NCBI GenBank assembly: GCA_029821735.1
Contig: JALGSU010000035.1
Span: forward strand, 24,801-88,800
DNA: 64,000 nucleotides
DNA from: Candidatus Zipacnadia bacterium
Lineage (GTDB): Bacteria; Armatimonadota; Zipacnadia; Zipacnadales; UBA5352
Direction of reading: 5' to 3'
Every line of letters starts with the position of its first letter. The stretch's first letter is position 1. The position numbers and the translations under genes are program-made. Below the pieces are notes generated by a model that was not told the origin of the DNA, did not search any database, and worked only from the letters and a program-made list of their open reading frames with translations. Positions 1 through 9,540 of the stretch are shown one piece after another.

Positions 1-1
1 G

Positions 2-1291
2 CCGCTTTCGGTCGAGGGAATAGGGGAGACGGTGTCGGTGGGAGTGACGCCTGTCGCCGGTGCACCGGCGTGGGCGGAGGTGCAGATGACGCCGGATCGC
101 TCCGGCGTCTGCTCGGTGAGCTTCTCCCTGCCTCGTGACGCCATGCCCCTCGACGATCGGCGCACGGCATCGGTCCTGGTGCGCGACCGGCTGCGCGTGC
201 TGGTGGTCGGCGACGAGTCCCCCACGCGATACGTGCGCGCCGCGCTCGATCCCTACGGCGACGATGAGCGCACGGTCATCGCGGTTGATCTCACTTCACC
301 GACCGCGCTGGCTGATGCCGATTTGTCGCGCTACGACGTCGTCGCGGTATGCGACGCGCCACTGCTGCCGAAGTCGTCGGTCGACGCATTGGCCGCCGAG
401 ATGGCTGATGGTCTGGGCGTGCTGGTCTTCATGGGGCCAGCGGCCGCAGCAAACGACTACGCCACCCGCGTATTCCCAGCGCTGGGCCTCGAGGGACTGG
501 CCCCCGGCGCGGTCACGGCTTGGCCCGACGGCGTCGCGCTCACCGTGACGGAGAACACTGCAGGCCCGCTCGCGACCTTCCTCGATCCATCGGCCGGTGA
601 TCTGGGCACCGCACGCTTCACAGCGGCGCGAGAACTCCTCGTCCCCGCCCATCTGCGCTCCGCGATCCGTTCGCGCTACGAGGAGGGCACGGCGGCGATC
701 GTCGAGGGAGCGTCCGGCCGGGGGCGATCGGCGCTGCTGAACATGGCACCCGATGACGCGTGGTCTGATTTCACACTCGAGCCCACGTGGGTGCCCTTCG
801 TCCATCAACTCGTCTACCACCTCGCAGCGGGGCGAAACGCGCTGGTCATGGCTGGCGCGCCGGGCGAGGCCGTCGTTGGCACTTTACCGGATGGAGTCAC
901 CGAAGCTGCTGTCTCCAGCGTCGACGGGGCGCGCGAGGAGCCGCTGCCAGTTGAGAATGGCGTGTGGCGGTACACTCCCCATCGCGCCGGAGCGTGGCGG
1001 GTGTCCGTTGATGGGGAGGATATCAGCGCCTTTGCAGTCAACCTTGACCGGGCCGAGATGGACCCGGCCAGGCTGGAAGCGTCGCGAGTGCGCGAGTTGC
1101 TCGGGCCTGCCCGGGTCACCGTAATTGCCGGCGGCGACGCCGGCCGGTTGGCCAGTCAACTCGCCACGCCGCCCACCGAAGTGTCGGCGGTGTTCGCCCT
1201 GTTGGCGCTGCTGCTGCTGGCATGTGAGGCCGTCTATTCGTTGGAGCGACAGCCTGCCGCCGACGACTCGGCCGCCGCGAGTGAGGCATAG
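2..1291 (+). CDS. BatA-like membrane protein, C-terminal part (5' end outside window)
   Basis: The reading frame is open to the left edge, so this is the C-terminal part of a longer protein; a GTG at 32 is internal and lies in sense-making protein (GETVSVGVTP). The visible part has Ig-like beta segments, a Rossmann-like block (RLRVLVVGDESPTRYVRAAL, then GLGVLVFMGP) resembling the glutamine-amidotransferase-like region of BatA/vWA membrane proteins, and a single C-terminal hydrophobic helix (VFALLALLLLACEAVYSLE). These proteins are normally anchored in the inner membrane with a periplasmic loop. The stop lies 23 bases before alanine racemase. The BatA-type assignment rests on architecture only; the vWA domain is not in the window. 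Confidence 0.6.
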   Translation, partial: PLSVEGIGETVSVGVTPVAGAPAWAEVQMTPDRSGVCSVSFSLPRDAMPLDDRRTASVLVRDRLRVLVVGDESPTRYVRAALDPYGDDERTVIAVDLTSPTALADADLSRYDVVAVCDAPLLPKSSVDALAAEMADGLGVLVFMGPAAAANDYATRVFPALGLEGLAPGAVTAWPDGVALTVTENTAGPLATFLDPSAGDLGTARFTAARELLVPAHLRSAIRSRYEEGTAAIVEGASGRGRSALLNMAPDDAWSDFTLEPTWVPFVHQLVYHLAAGRNALVMAGAPGEAVVGTLPDGVTEAAVSSVDGAREEPLPVENGVWRYTPHRAGAWRVSVDGEDISAFAVNLDRAEMDPARLEASRVRELLGPARVTVIAGGDAGRLASQLATPPTEVSAVFALLALLLLACEAVYSLERQPAADDSAAASEA

Positions 1292-1314
1292 TCAGAAGGA
1301 ACGAGGCGAAGTCG

Positions 1315-2469
1315 GTGCACGAGCACACCACATATGTTGCCGTCGACCGCGCTGCATTGGCCCACAACGCCCGGCAGGTTCTCGGCCTGCTGGGGGAGGG
1401 CACAGCTCTGATGGCGGTCGTCAAGTGCGACGCCTATGGCCACGGTCTGGTGGAGTCTGCGCGCACTTTCATCGACGCTGGCGCGAGTTGGCTGGGCGTG
1501 AGTTCCGTGGCGGAGGGCGTGGCGCTGCGCGAGGCAGGGCTTGACGCGCCCGTGCTGCTCTTCATGCCGGCAGCGCGCGGCGAGTGCGAGGCGCTTGTTG
1601 CCGCTGGGCTTACAGGAACAGTCGCCCAGAGTGAGCACATCAGTTGGCTGCACGAAGCTGCCGCCGCGACCGGCAAGCGCGCCGCCGCCCACCTCTACAT
1701 CGACACCGGCCTCGGCCGAATGGCGTCCGATGACTCCGCGCCCCAACTGATGGACCTGGCTGATGGTCTCGGCGATGTGGACATCACAGGCGCGTACACC
1801 CACTACGGGCCGCCCGGATCGGGCGCGATGGGCGACTGGATGGAAGTCTTCCGCGCAGGCCTCCCGGTCAAGATGTTCCGCAGGCTCGCGGGTGAGTTGC
1901 TCGAGGGGCAGGGCCGAAGCGGGATGTTGCTGCACTGCGCTGCGAGCGCGTTGACGCTCGATGACCCCGACAGCCACCTCGGGCTGGTCCGCGCGGGCAC
2001 GTTGCTCTACGGTCAATACCCCGACCACGCACAGCGCCGTGACCTCGATCTGCGCAACACCTTCGAGTTGCGCACTCGCGTGGCGCATGTCGGGACGGTG
2101 GGCGTCGGCGGCAAGATCGGCTATGGTGGCGAGTTCCAGTGCCGTCGGGTGACGCGGGTCGCCACGCTCCCGGTCGGCTACTGGCATGGGCTGGGCACGA
2201 TACCCCAGAGCCTGGCATCGCGCGCTGGCCGCTGCATGAAGTACGCCATTTCGCGGTGGATGTCCGGATGGGGTCGCTCGTGGCATCCGCAGAGCGTGCG
2301 CATCGGCGAGGGCACCGCGCCCATCATCGGCCGCATCTCGATGGATCATTGCGCGGTGGATGTCACTGACCTGCCAGATGTCCGCGCCGGTGACGTGGTT
2401 GTTCTCCCGGTCCGGCGCGTCGGTACGAACCAGCACATTCCCCGGGTCGACGTCGAGGACGCTGACTAG
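1315..2469 (+). CDS. alr: alanine racemase, C-terminus shortened
   Basis: PLP-dependent interconversion of L- and D-alanine for peptidoglycan. The PLP lysine is K37 in AVVKCDAYGHG, the catalytic tyrosine is probably Y270 in KIGYGGEF, and RAGTLLYGQYP and GRISMDHCAVDVTDLP are family signatures. GTG start with a purine-rich AGGAACGAGG ribosome site upstream. The C-terminus is odd: after GDVVVLPVRR the protein goes straight to VGTNQHIPRVDVEDAD. The usual segment of about 25-35 residues with the TI(N/P)YE motif is missing, which suggests an in-frame internal deletion. The family call is strong; whether the product is active is uncertain. Confidence 0.88.
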   Translation: MHEHTTYVAVDRAALAHNARQVLGLLGEGTALMAVVKCDAYGHGLVESARTFIDAGASWLGVSSVAEGVALREAGLDAPVLLFMPAARGECEALVAAGLTGTVAQSEHISWLHEAAAATGKRAAAHLYIDTGLGRMASDDSAPQLMDLADGLGDVDITGAYTHYGPPGSGAMGDWMEVFRAGLPVKMFRRLAGELLEGQGRSGMLLHCAASALTLDDPDSHLGLVRAGTLLYGQYPDHAQRRDLDLRNTFELRTRVAHVGTVGVGGKIGYGGEFQCRRVTRVATLPVGYWHGLGTIPQSLASRAGRCMKYAISRWMSGWGRSWHPQSVRIGEGTAPIIGRISMDHCAVDVTDLPDVRAGDVVVLPVRRVGTNQHIPRVDVEDAD

Positions 2470-2516
2470 CCCGGGTTCAGCAAACGTGCGCCGTAGTCAC
2501 CCAGAGCGAGGGAGGG

Positions 2517-5501
2517 ATGACCGTGCGGCTCAGCGTCATCCTCGTGACTGTGTTCGTGTTCCTGTGTGCCGCAGCTTTCGGTCAGCAGGCTGATGTGGCC
2601 ATCATCAAGGCCACCTTCAGCATCGCTGAGCGTCCCGCCGAGGGGCGTGGTTCGGTGACCTTCTCCAAGATCATCGAGAGTGCTCTATCGCAAAGCGCGG
2701 TGCTTTTCGACATGCTCACGGAGGAGCAGGTCGAGGAGGGCAGCCTCGCTGGCTACAAGCTCGTCATTTTCCCCTACAGCGCCGTGTGGCATGAGCGTGA
2801 GATAGAGCGCACGCTTGAGTACGTGCGCGGCGGCGGCAAGCTCATGTGCTTCTACACCGCGCCCGCGGAGCTTCGCGGCCCACTTGGTTTCGAGATGCTC
2901 AACTCCCCCCGAGCAGAGTACGAGGGCCAGTTCCAGATAATGACCTTCACCGAGGACCGGCCGAAGGGATTCCCGGCACTGGTGCATCAGGACTCCCCGA
3001 ACCTTGCGGTCGTGCGACCGGTCGGCGGAGGTCGCGTCATCGCCAACTGGCATGACAAGGACAGCGTTGACACCGGGTTCCCGGCGGTTGTGCTCTCCGA
3101 GAACGGGGTCTATGTCTCACACGTCTTCAAGTCCGGTAACCAGTCTGAGCAGGCGCTGCTGGTCCTGGCCACTTTGGGGCACTTCGTCCCGGGCAGCTGG
3201 GATCGTATGGTCGAGGGCATGTTGGCGGAGGCCGGGCCGGCCGCGGGCTTCGACAGTCTCGATGAACTGATCGCAGCCACTGCCGGCGTTCCTGATGCGG
3301 AGAAGTGGGCCGCCAGTGCGCGGGCGTTGCAGGAGGAGGCGACCGTAGCTCTCGCCGCTCAGGAATACGAGCGCGCGCTGGGCCTGGCGCGCCAGTCGCA
3401 GGACGATGCGCAGCGTGCGGCCACCGGTGCCTTCTCCTCGCGCCCCCACGAATTGCGCGGGGCCTGGATGGGCTTCCCGTCGGACGAGACAGACTGGGAG
3501 GCGATCATGAGCGAGTTGGAGGCGGCCAACTTCAACGCGCTCTTTCCGCTCATGTGTGATGGCAACGTCGCGGCCTACCCCAGTGCCTACCTGCCTCAAT
3601 TCACCGAGAACGACCAGCTGAAACTGTGCATCGAGGCCGCGCATCGCCACGGTGTTGAGGTCCACCCCTGGCGCGTGAACTGGTGCATCCTCAGAGCCAC
3701 TGACGAGGAGCGCCAGCAGCTTGCTGACGAGGGTCTGCTGGTGCTCGCGGTGGAGCAGGCTCGCGGCGAGGAGGAGGCGGAGACCACGTACCGCTGGAGC
3801 ACTCGCTGGCGGGACCCGTCGGACGATATCAATCGCGACCTTGAGTACAACGCGATGATCGAGATGGTAGAGAAATACGATGTCGACGGGATCCACTTCG
3901 ACTACATGCGCTACCCGTCCAAGTTCTACTGTTACTGCGATCGCTGCCGAAGCTCGTTCGAGGAATGGGCCGGTATCACCGTCGAAAACTGGCCCGACGA
4001 CTGCTGGGATGGCGGGCCGAATCTGGAAGCCTTCCGCGACTGGCGACGCATGCTGCAGACTTCACTCGTCAAGCGCATCGCGGATCGCGCGCGTGAGCTC
4101 GACCCGAACGTGATGATCTCGCTCGCCGCCCGGGCCAGCGTCACGGGCGCTCCCGAGAACGACGCGCAAGACTGGCGGACGTGGGCGCACGAGCGTTACC
4201 TCGACATGCTCTGCCCGATGGATTACACCTCGAGCGTGGAGGTGCTGCGCCGGAAGCTTGAACCCCAGATGGAGCAGATCGACGGCGCCATTCCCGTCTA
4301 CGCAGGGATCGGCGTCAGCCCCTCTCGGTCGGCCTCGCCCGTCAATCTCTCGCAGCAGATTCAGGCGGCGAGAGAACTCGGCGCCGACGGCTTCCTGCTC
4401 TTCTCACTGACCTCGTTCTCGCGTGGCATGCTCCCGGCGATTGGCGGAGGCGTCACGTCTGAGCCCGTGGCGATCATGCCTCACCATCGCCAGCTTCTGA
4501 CCGCGACCTTCCGCTATCCTGACGGGATCGAGGGGGCCGAGGAGCGCACCTATGCCGTTGATACCGTCATTGATGTCGGCATCCGTCTGCGGGCCGTTGA
4601 CGCTGATGTAGCCTCCATCACGCTGCAGGTGCTGACCATGCCTGCTGTCGGTGGCGAGGTGGTCGCGATCGGCGAGCGTCGCGAGGTCCCGCGTGATAGT
4701 TTCAGCAGCCACGCCGAACTGAGCCTGGCGCCCGGCATTCATCAGGTTATTCTCCGTGGCGAAGTCGCGAGCGCCGACGGCAAAGCGCGCGACTTCTACT
4801 TCCGCAGTCGCCCAATCACCGTGCTCTCGCACGAGGCCACGGACGAGTTGCTTGGCCGTCTCAAGCCGCCCATCTTCGCGACCGACAGGCCGCACGTGGG
4901 CGTCGTGGCCAACGGTTACGGCAGCGATGGAATCATGCAGGCGCTCGCGGAACTGGACTCGGTCGAGGTGCAGATCGTGCGCCAACTCGTGCCGGAGTTC
5001 CTCGCTCCCTGCGATGCGCTCATCCTGCCCCAACCCCGAGGCGGTCCTGAAGCGATGAACGCTGCCGCGATCACCGCTCTGCGCGAGTTTGTCCGAGCGG
5101 GCGGCGGGCTGCTGATGACCCATGACGCCGTCGGGATGCGCGGACATCCGGCGGTCTTCCCCGAGATCGCCGCCGGTGGGAAGGAGCCGGTGCGCCAGAC
5201 CACCGTCGCGGTGGTGGGCGCTCACCCGATCGCAGCCGTCTACAACGCGGGCGCGCAGTTCGAGCACAGCTACTTCGACCACGTGCCAGTGGTCCCTACC
5301 GGCGACGCAACAGTCGTGGCCGTGAACGCTGACGGGCAGCCCGTGGTCGCCGCCGGCACGGCGGGCCAGGGGCGCTACGTGGCCTGGGGGATGGCGACCG
5401 GGCTCGGCGCTGGCGACGCCGAGGTCGCTCCCGAGGGTGGCGAATCTGCCCTGCTGGTGGGCGCAGTGCGCTGGTTGGTCGGGCAACTCCAAGAGCCGTA
5501 G
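2517..5501 (+). CDS. exported GHL10-type glycosyl hydrolase-like protein with two amidotransferase-like domains (copy 1)
   Basis: Predicted secreted protein of 994 aa. Signal peptide at residues 1-23 (VILVTVFVFLCAAAFG). Residues about 25-240 resemble a ThuA/GATase-like fold (KLVIFPYSAVWHE, VRGGGKLMCFYTAP), followed by a helical linker. A GHL10 TIM-barrel region begins at about 308 (RPHELRGAWMGFP) and holds YDVDGIHFDYMRYP near 452 and a Cys pair in CYCDRC. A beta-rich stretch then leads to a second GATase-like domain from about 788. GHL10 proteins are related to glycosidases, but the substrate is unknown. ATG start with GAGGGAGG just upstream. The next gene, 18 bases downstream, is a full-length paralogue, so this is a tandem duplication. 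Confidence 0.82.
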   Translation: MTVRLSVILVTVFVFLCAAAFGQQADVAIIKATFSIAERPAEGRGSVTFSKIIESALSQSAVLFDMLTEEQVEEGSLAGYKLVIFPYSAVWHEREIERTLEYVRGGGKLMCFYTAPAELRGPLGFEMLNSPRAEYEGQFQIMTFTEDRPKGFPALVHQDSPNLAVVRPVGGGRVIANWHDKDSVDTGFPAVVLSENGVYVSHVFKSGNQSEQALLVLATLGHFVPGSWDRMVEGMLAEAGPAAGFDSLDELIAATAGVPDAEKWAASARALQEEATVALAAQEYERALGLARQSQDDAQRAATGAFSSRPHELRGAWMGFPSDETDWEAIMSELEAANFNALFPLMCDGNVAAYPSAYLPQFTENDQLKLCIEAAHRHGVEVHPWRVNWCILRATDEERQQLADEGLLVLAVEQARGEEEAETTYRWSTRWRDPSDDINRDLEYNAMIEMVEKYDVDGIHFDYMRYPSKFYCYCDRCRSSFEEWAGITVENWPDDCWDGGPNLEAFRDWRRMLQTSLVKRIADRARELDPNVMISLAARASVTGAPENDAQDWRTWAHERYLDMLCPMDYTSSVEVLRRKLEPQMEQIDGAIPVYAGIGVSPSRSASPVNLSQQIQAARELGADGFLLFSLTSFSRGMLPAIGGGVTSEPVAIMPHHRQLLTATFRYPDGIEGAEERTYAVDTVIDVGIRLRAVDADVASITLQVLTMPAVGGEVVAIGERREVPRDSFSSHAELSLAPGIHQVILRGEVASADGKARDFYFRSRPITVLSHEATDELLGRLKPPIFATDRPHVGVVANGYGSDGIMQALAELDSVEVQIVRQLVPEFLAPCDALILPQPRGGPEAMNAAAITALREFVRAGGGLLMTHDAVGMRGHPAVFPEIAAGGKEPVRQTTVAVVGAHPIAAVYNAGAQFEHSYFDHVPVVPTGDATVVAVNADGQPVVAAGTAGQGRYVAWGMATGLGAGDAEVAPEGGESALLVGAVRWLVGQLQEP

Positions 5502-5519
5502 TCAACGGAGGGAACGAAA

Positions 5520-8447
5520 ATGCGGGCGATCACCTGGGTTGCACTGGCCGCGATATTTCTGGTGGCGCTGCCGGTCCATGGCGCTGATATCTGCCTCGTG
5601 CGCGGCGGCAGCATCTACGATGGCATCACCGAGAACCTCTTGGCCGCGTCCGGTATTGACTATGACCCAATCACCGAGGCCGAGGCCGCCGCCGAGGGCG
5701 TTCTGACCACCTACAGAATGGCCATCTTTCCCCTGAACTCGCAGTTCAGGGGGAAAGACCTGGACCGGGTAGTTGAACTCGTCGATGGTGGAGGCAAGCT
5801 CCTCTACATGTCAGGGATCCCCTCGCAGTTGCAGGAGATGCTCGGGATCGGCGAGTGGGAGTCGCGTGGGAAAGCATACGCGGGCGAGTTCGCCGTGATG
5901 AAGTTCACCGATGATCGCCCGGCTGAATTCCCCGCTCAGGTGTATCAGGAGTCGCCGAACTCGAGGATCGTGCATAGCACTCTCGATCACGCCAAAGTAT
6001 TGGCTGTCTGGCACGATTCCACCGGCAAGGACCTCGGCTTCCCCGCCGTGATCGCCACCGAGGATACCGTCTGGACCGCCCACGTTTTCTGGGGAGGCGC
6101 CAACGTCGACCAGCAGCGTCACCTGCTCACGGCGACCGTCGCGTATCTGCTTCCGGACACGCTGCCGGGGCTGGTCGCTGGTATCATGTCCGAGGCGCTG
6201 GCTACTGGCGGATACCAGAACCTCGACGACCTCGTGGCCGCTGCGCGTGACTACCCCAGAGCCAGACCCATCGCACGACGGGCGCGAGCAAATGCTGGCG
6301 CCATCGACAAGGCGCTCGCCTCCGAGACCCCCGGCGTTGCGCTGGCGCTGGCCAGCGAGGTGCGTGCTGACATCCAGACCGCGGCTGCCGCAATCTTCCC
6401 CTCGCGGCCTTACGAGCTTCGCGGCGCGTGGATGCATCCCGATGACGCGTTCGACTATGAGGCGGTGATGGCCGAGTTGGCGGCGGCCAACTTCAACGCC
6501 GTCTTCCCGATAGTCTGCGGCCCCAACTACACCAAGTACCCCAGCGACTACGCTCCGCAATATACCGAGCGCGATCACGTCCGCGAGTGCATTGACGCGG
6601 CTCGACCCCATGGCATCGAAGTGCATCTGTGGAAGGCCAACTGGCAGGCCTCGGGCAGCCGCAACCCCGAGCTCCTCGCGCAGATGGTTGCCGACGGGCG
6701 CGCGGTCGTCAGCGTCGAGATGGCGCGCGGCGAGGATGAAGTCAGCCGCTACAAGTGGAGCGGTCTGTGGCTGGACCCATCCGATGAACGCAACCGCCAG
6801 CTCGAGTTCGACATGGAAATGGAACTCATCGACAAATACCACCCGGACGGCATCCACTACGACTTCATGCGCTACCCCGAGTCCCGCTACTGCTTCTGCG
6901 ACCGCTGCCACACGAAGTTCCAGGAATGGGCTGACGTGACTGTCGAGAACTGGCCCGATGACTGCTACGCCGCAGGCGTGCTCGCCGACTGCTACCGAGA
7001 TTGGCGGCGCCACCTGATGACCTCAATGGTCGAGCGCATTGCCGAGGGTGCTCGCGAGCGCGACCCGGACATCAAGATATCACTCGCCGCCCGCGCAAGC
7101 ATGACCGGATCGTTCGATAGCGACGCGCAGGACTGGGTCACCTGGGCGCACGAGCGCCACCTCGATCTGCTCTGCCCGATGGATTACACCAACAGTCTGC
7201 AGGTGCTCTACGATAAGGTGAAGCCGCAAGTCGAGGCGGTCGACGGCGCGATCCCGGTTTACGCCGGGCTTGGTGTCAGCCCCGGGCGTTCCGACAGTCC
7301 CGTCAATCTCTCGCAGCAGATTACGCTCGCCCGCGAACTCGGGGCCGATGGCTTCCTGCTTTTTGCGCTGAGTCCCTTCGCACGCGCCATGCTTCCGGCG
7401 CTCGCCCTGGGCGCCACCTCCACGCCGGTTACTGTCATGCCTCACCACGACCAGTCGGCCACCGCCAGCTTCGCCTATCCGCCGGTGCAGGAGGGTCTGC
7501 CGCCGCGCACCTATGGCCCTCATCAGGAACTGCCGGTGACGATCACGGTGAACGCCGCCGTACGAGGCATCGAGCAGCTTACCGTCCAGGCTCTATCCAT
7601 GCCGGCCGGCGGCGGCAAAGCGACCGCGTTGACCAAGTACCGATCCACCGAGGAGGCGCAGACGGAACTGGCGGTGACGGTGCAATCGCAGCCAGGCTCA
7701 TGGTCGGTGATTGTGCAGGGAGAGGTCGTTTACCGCGATGGGCATGAGGAGCCCTTCTACCTGCGCAGCCTGCCCCTGCGAGTGTCCGACCAACAGCAAT
7801 ACGATGACTTGATGGCTCGCACCGGACCGCCGGTCTTCCACACTGACGGCCTGCACGTGGGCGTCGTGGTCGACTGCTACGGCACTGAAGGCGTGCTCGT
7901 GGCCCTGCGCGCAACCGAGGGCATTGAGGCCCTGCCGATAGCGCAACTGACGGCCGAGTATCTCTCGCCCTGCGATGTGCTCGTCCTGCCCCAGCCACAG
8001 GAGAACCCCAAGCGCGTGAACCCCGAGTCTGTGCAGGTGATGCGTGATTATGTTGCCGATGGCGGGGGCCTGCTCGCCATGCGCGACGTCATTGGCGCCT
8101 GGATCTATTCGCCGCTGATTCCCGAAGTCGCGGCGGGAGATGGCACCGTTGTCAAAGTCCAGCGCGTGGCCGCGACACTCGATCATCCGGTGACTGCAGG
8201 GCTGACCGTCGGCGAGTTTGTGGCGCACGCATTCGGCGACCACCTGCCGCTTGCGGTGGGGGAGGCGGCGACCGTTGTGATGCAGGACCCGGAGGGCAAG
8301 CCGGTCGTCGCGTGCGGCGATGTCGGGGAGGGGCGCTACGTGGCCTGCGGCTTCGCGATAGGTCGCACGCCGACTTCAACTGACGCAGTGCCCGAGGGCG
8401 TCGACCGCGATCTGCTTATCAACTTCGTCCAGTGGTTGGCGCAGTGA
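5520..8447 (+). CDS. exported GHL10-type glycosyl hydrolase-like protein (copy 2)
   Basis: Paralogue of the preceding gene with the same layout over 975 aa: signal peptide (AIFLVALPVHGAD), N-terminal GATase-like domain, helical linker, GHL10 barrel from about 296 (RPYELRGAWMHPDD) with YHPDGIHYDFMRYP near 439, a beta region and a C-terminal GATase-like domain from about 777. Shared blocks such as VNLSQQI and ARELGADGFLLF show recent common ancestry. ATG start preceded by GGAGGGAACGAAA. Spacing of 18 bases implies one transcript with copy 1. Substrate unknown; a role in polysaccharide breakdown is inferred from the fold and the surrounding carbohydrate genes. Confidence 0.82.
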   Translation: MRAITWVALAAIFLVALPVHGADICLVRGGSIYDGITENLLAASGIDYDPITEAEAAAEGVLTTYRMAIFPLNSQFRGKDLDRVVELVDGGGKLLYMSGIPSQLQEMLGIGEWESRGKAYAGEFAVMKFTDDRPAEFPAQVYQESPNSRIVHSTLDHAKVLAVWHDSTGKDLGFPAVIATEDTVWTAHVFWGGANVDQQRHLLTATVAYLLPDTLPGLVAGIMSEALATGGYQNLDDLVAAARDYPRARPIARRARANAGAIDKALASETPGVALALASEVRADIQTAAAAIFPSRPYELRGAWMHPDDAFDYEAVMAELAAANFNAVFPIVCGPNYTKYPSDYAPQYTERDHVRECIDAARPHGIEVHLWKANWQASGSRNPELLAQMVADGRAVVSVEMARGEDEVSRYKWSGLWLDPSDERNRQLEFDMEMELIDKYHPDGIHYDFMRYPESRYCFCDRCHTKFQEWADVTVENWPDDCYAAGVLADCYRDWRRHLMTSMVERIAEGARERDPDIKISLAARASMTGSFDSDAQDWVTWAHERHLDLLCPMDYTNSLQVLYDKVKPQVEAVDGAIPVYAGLGVSPGRSDSPVNLSQQITLARELGADGFLLFALSPFARAMLPALALGATSTPVTVMPHHDQSATASFAYPPVQEGLPPRTYGPHQELPVTITVNAAVRGIEQLTVQALSMPAGGGKATALTKYRSTEEAQTELAVTVQSQPGSWSVIVQGEVVYRDGHEEPFYLRSLPLRVSDQQQYDDLMARTGPPVFHTDGLHVGVVVDCYGTEGVLVALRATEGIEALPIAQLTAEYLSPCDVLVLPQPQENPKRVNPESVQVMRDYVADGGGLLAMRDVIGAWIYSPLIPEVAAGDGTVVKVQRVAATLDHPVTAGLTVGEFVAHAFGDHLPLAVGEAATVVMQDPEGKPVVACGDVGEGRYVACGFAIGRTPTSTDAVPEGVDRDLLINFVQWLAQ

Positions 8448-8491
8448 TCTGTTGACCTGGCACACTCCGTGCCGAGATCGGATGTGGTGGT

Positions 8492-9517
8492 ATGGGCTCT
8501 GGTCAAAGGCCGTTGGCTGTTCAGCCGTGGGCCGATCTGCGCGGTGAGGACCTTTCGGGCCTCGACCTGACTGGGTGCGACGAGGTACTTCGCACGGTCG
8601 ATTTCGACACGCGCACCCTCTGGCCCGAACCCGTCCAGATGCCCGCGACGTGGGATCCGGATGAGGTGCTCGACCTTGGGCGCAACCCCGGGCTCAGTGT
8701 GCGCGACTTGCACGATTGCGGTATTGACGGGCATGGGGTGCATGTCGCGATCATCGACCAGCCCCTCGATCCCGGACATATGGACTTCCGCCACGCGATG
8801 GCGAGTAGCGTGGTGATCGGTCAGGAGCACCCGGACGCGAACGAATCGTGGTGGACCACCCAGATGCACGGGCCCGCCGTCACCAGCCTCCTGGCCGGAC
8901 GCACCTGCGGTACCGCGCCGGCGGTGCGTGTCCACTACTACGCCCACCCGATGTGGGTCGGCTACGAGTACACCATCGCGGCCCTGCGCATGGTCATCGA
9001 CGAGAACACCAATCGGCCGCCAGGCAAGGAGACCAGAATCGTCAGCGTCTCAACCGGCTTCAAACGCGACGACCCGCTCTTCCCCCAGTGGCTTGAGGCG
9101 CTCGACGACGCGGCGCAGGCCAGCGTGATCGTTGTGCACTGCAGCAAGCAACTTGGCTACGCAGGCTGCGATCGCGGCTCCAATCCCGATGACCCGGCCG
9201 CCTATAGACTTGCGAGCTTCTACGAGATTGCGGGTGACGATGCCAGCGACCCGGAGGACGAGGGGAAGCTCTTCGTCCCCTGCGACAACCGCACACTCGG
9301 CTCGCCCGAGGGCCCGCAGGACTTCGCTTTCTTCGCCAGCGGCGGTGGCAGCTGGGGAGTGCCGTGGCTGGCCGGGGTCATCGCCATGGGCCTGCAAGTG
9401 AGATCGGACCTGACCGAGGACGAGTGTTTCGCGTTGTTGCGCAAGACCGGTACACCATTCCGCGAGGGAACGCTGACGAACGCGGCGGGCTTCGTCGATC
9501 ATCTGCTTCTGGCGTGA
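8492..9517 (+). CDS. subtilisin-like serine protease (peptidase S8), no signal peptide
   Basis: A compact 341-aa S8-type protein. The proposed triad is D89 (VAIIDQPLDPGH), H126 (QMHGPAVTSLLAG) and S287 (GGGSWGVPWLAGVIA). The serine motif departs from the usual GTSMAxP, but the Ser, Pro and trailing AG are kept. Residues 14-30 (ADLRGEDLSGLDLTGCD) look like two or three pentapeptide-repeat units. There is no signal peptide or prodomain, although genes on both sides encode exported proteins. ATG start; the ribosome site is weak (GATGTGGTGGT). It lies 44 bases after the second GHL10 gene on the same strand. The fold call is good; activity and location are uncertain. Confidence 0.75.
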   Translation: MGSGQRPLAVQPWADLRGEDLSGLDLTGCDEVLRTVDFDTRTLWPEPVQMPATWDPDEVLDLGRNPGLSVRDLHDCGIDGHGVHVAIIDQPLDPGHMDFRHAMASSVVIGQEHPDANESWWTTQMHGPAVTSLLAGRTCGTAPAVRVHYYAHPMWVGYEYTIAALRMVIDENTNRPPGKETRIVSVSTGFKRDDPLFPQWLEALDDAAQASVIVVHCSKQLGYAGCDRGSNPDDPAAYRLASFYEIAGDDASDPEDEGKLFVPCDNRTLGSPEGPQDFAFFASGGGSWGVPWLAGVIAMGLQVRSDLTEDECFALLRKTGTPFREGTLTNAAGFVDHLLLA

Positions 9518-9540
9518 CGCACACAGGAGGAAGAGAGACC

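Noticed and set aside
1234..2436. 400-codon minus-strand open frame
   Set aside because: Fully antisense to alanine racemase, which has clear catalytic motifs.
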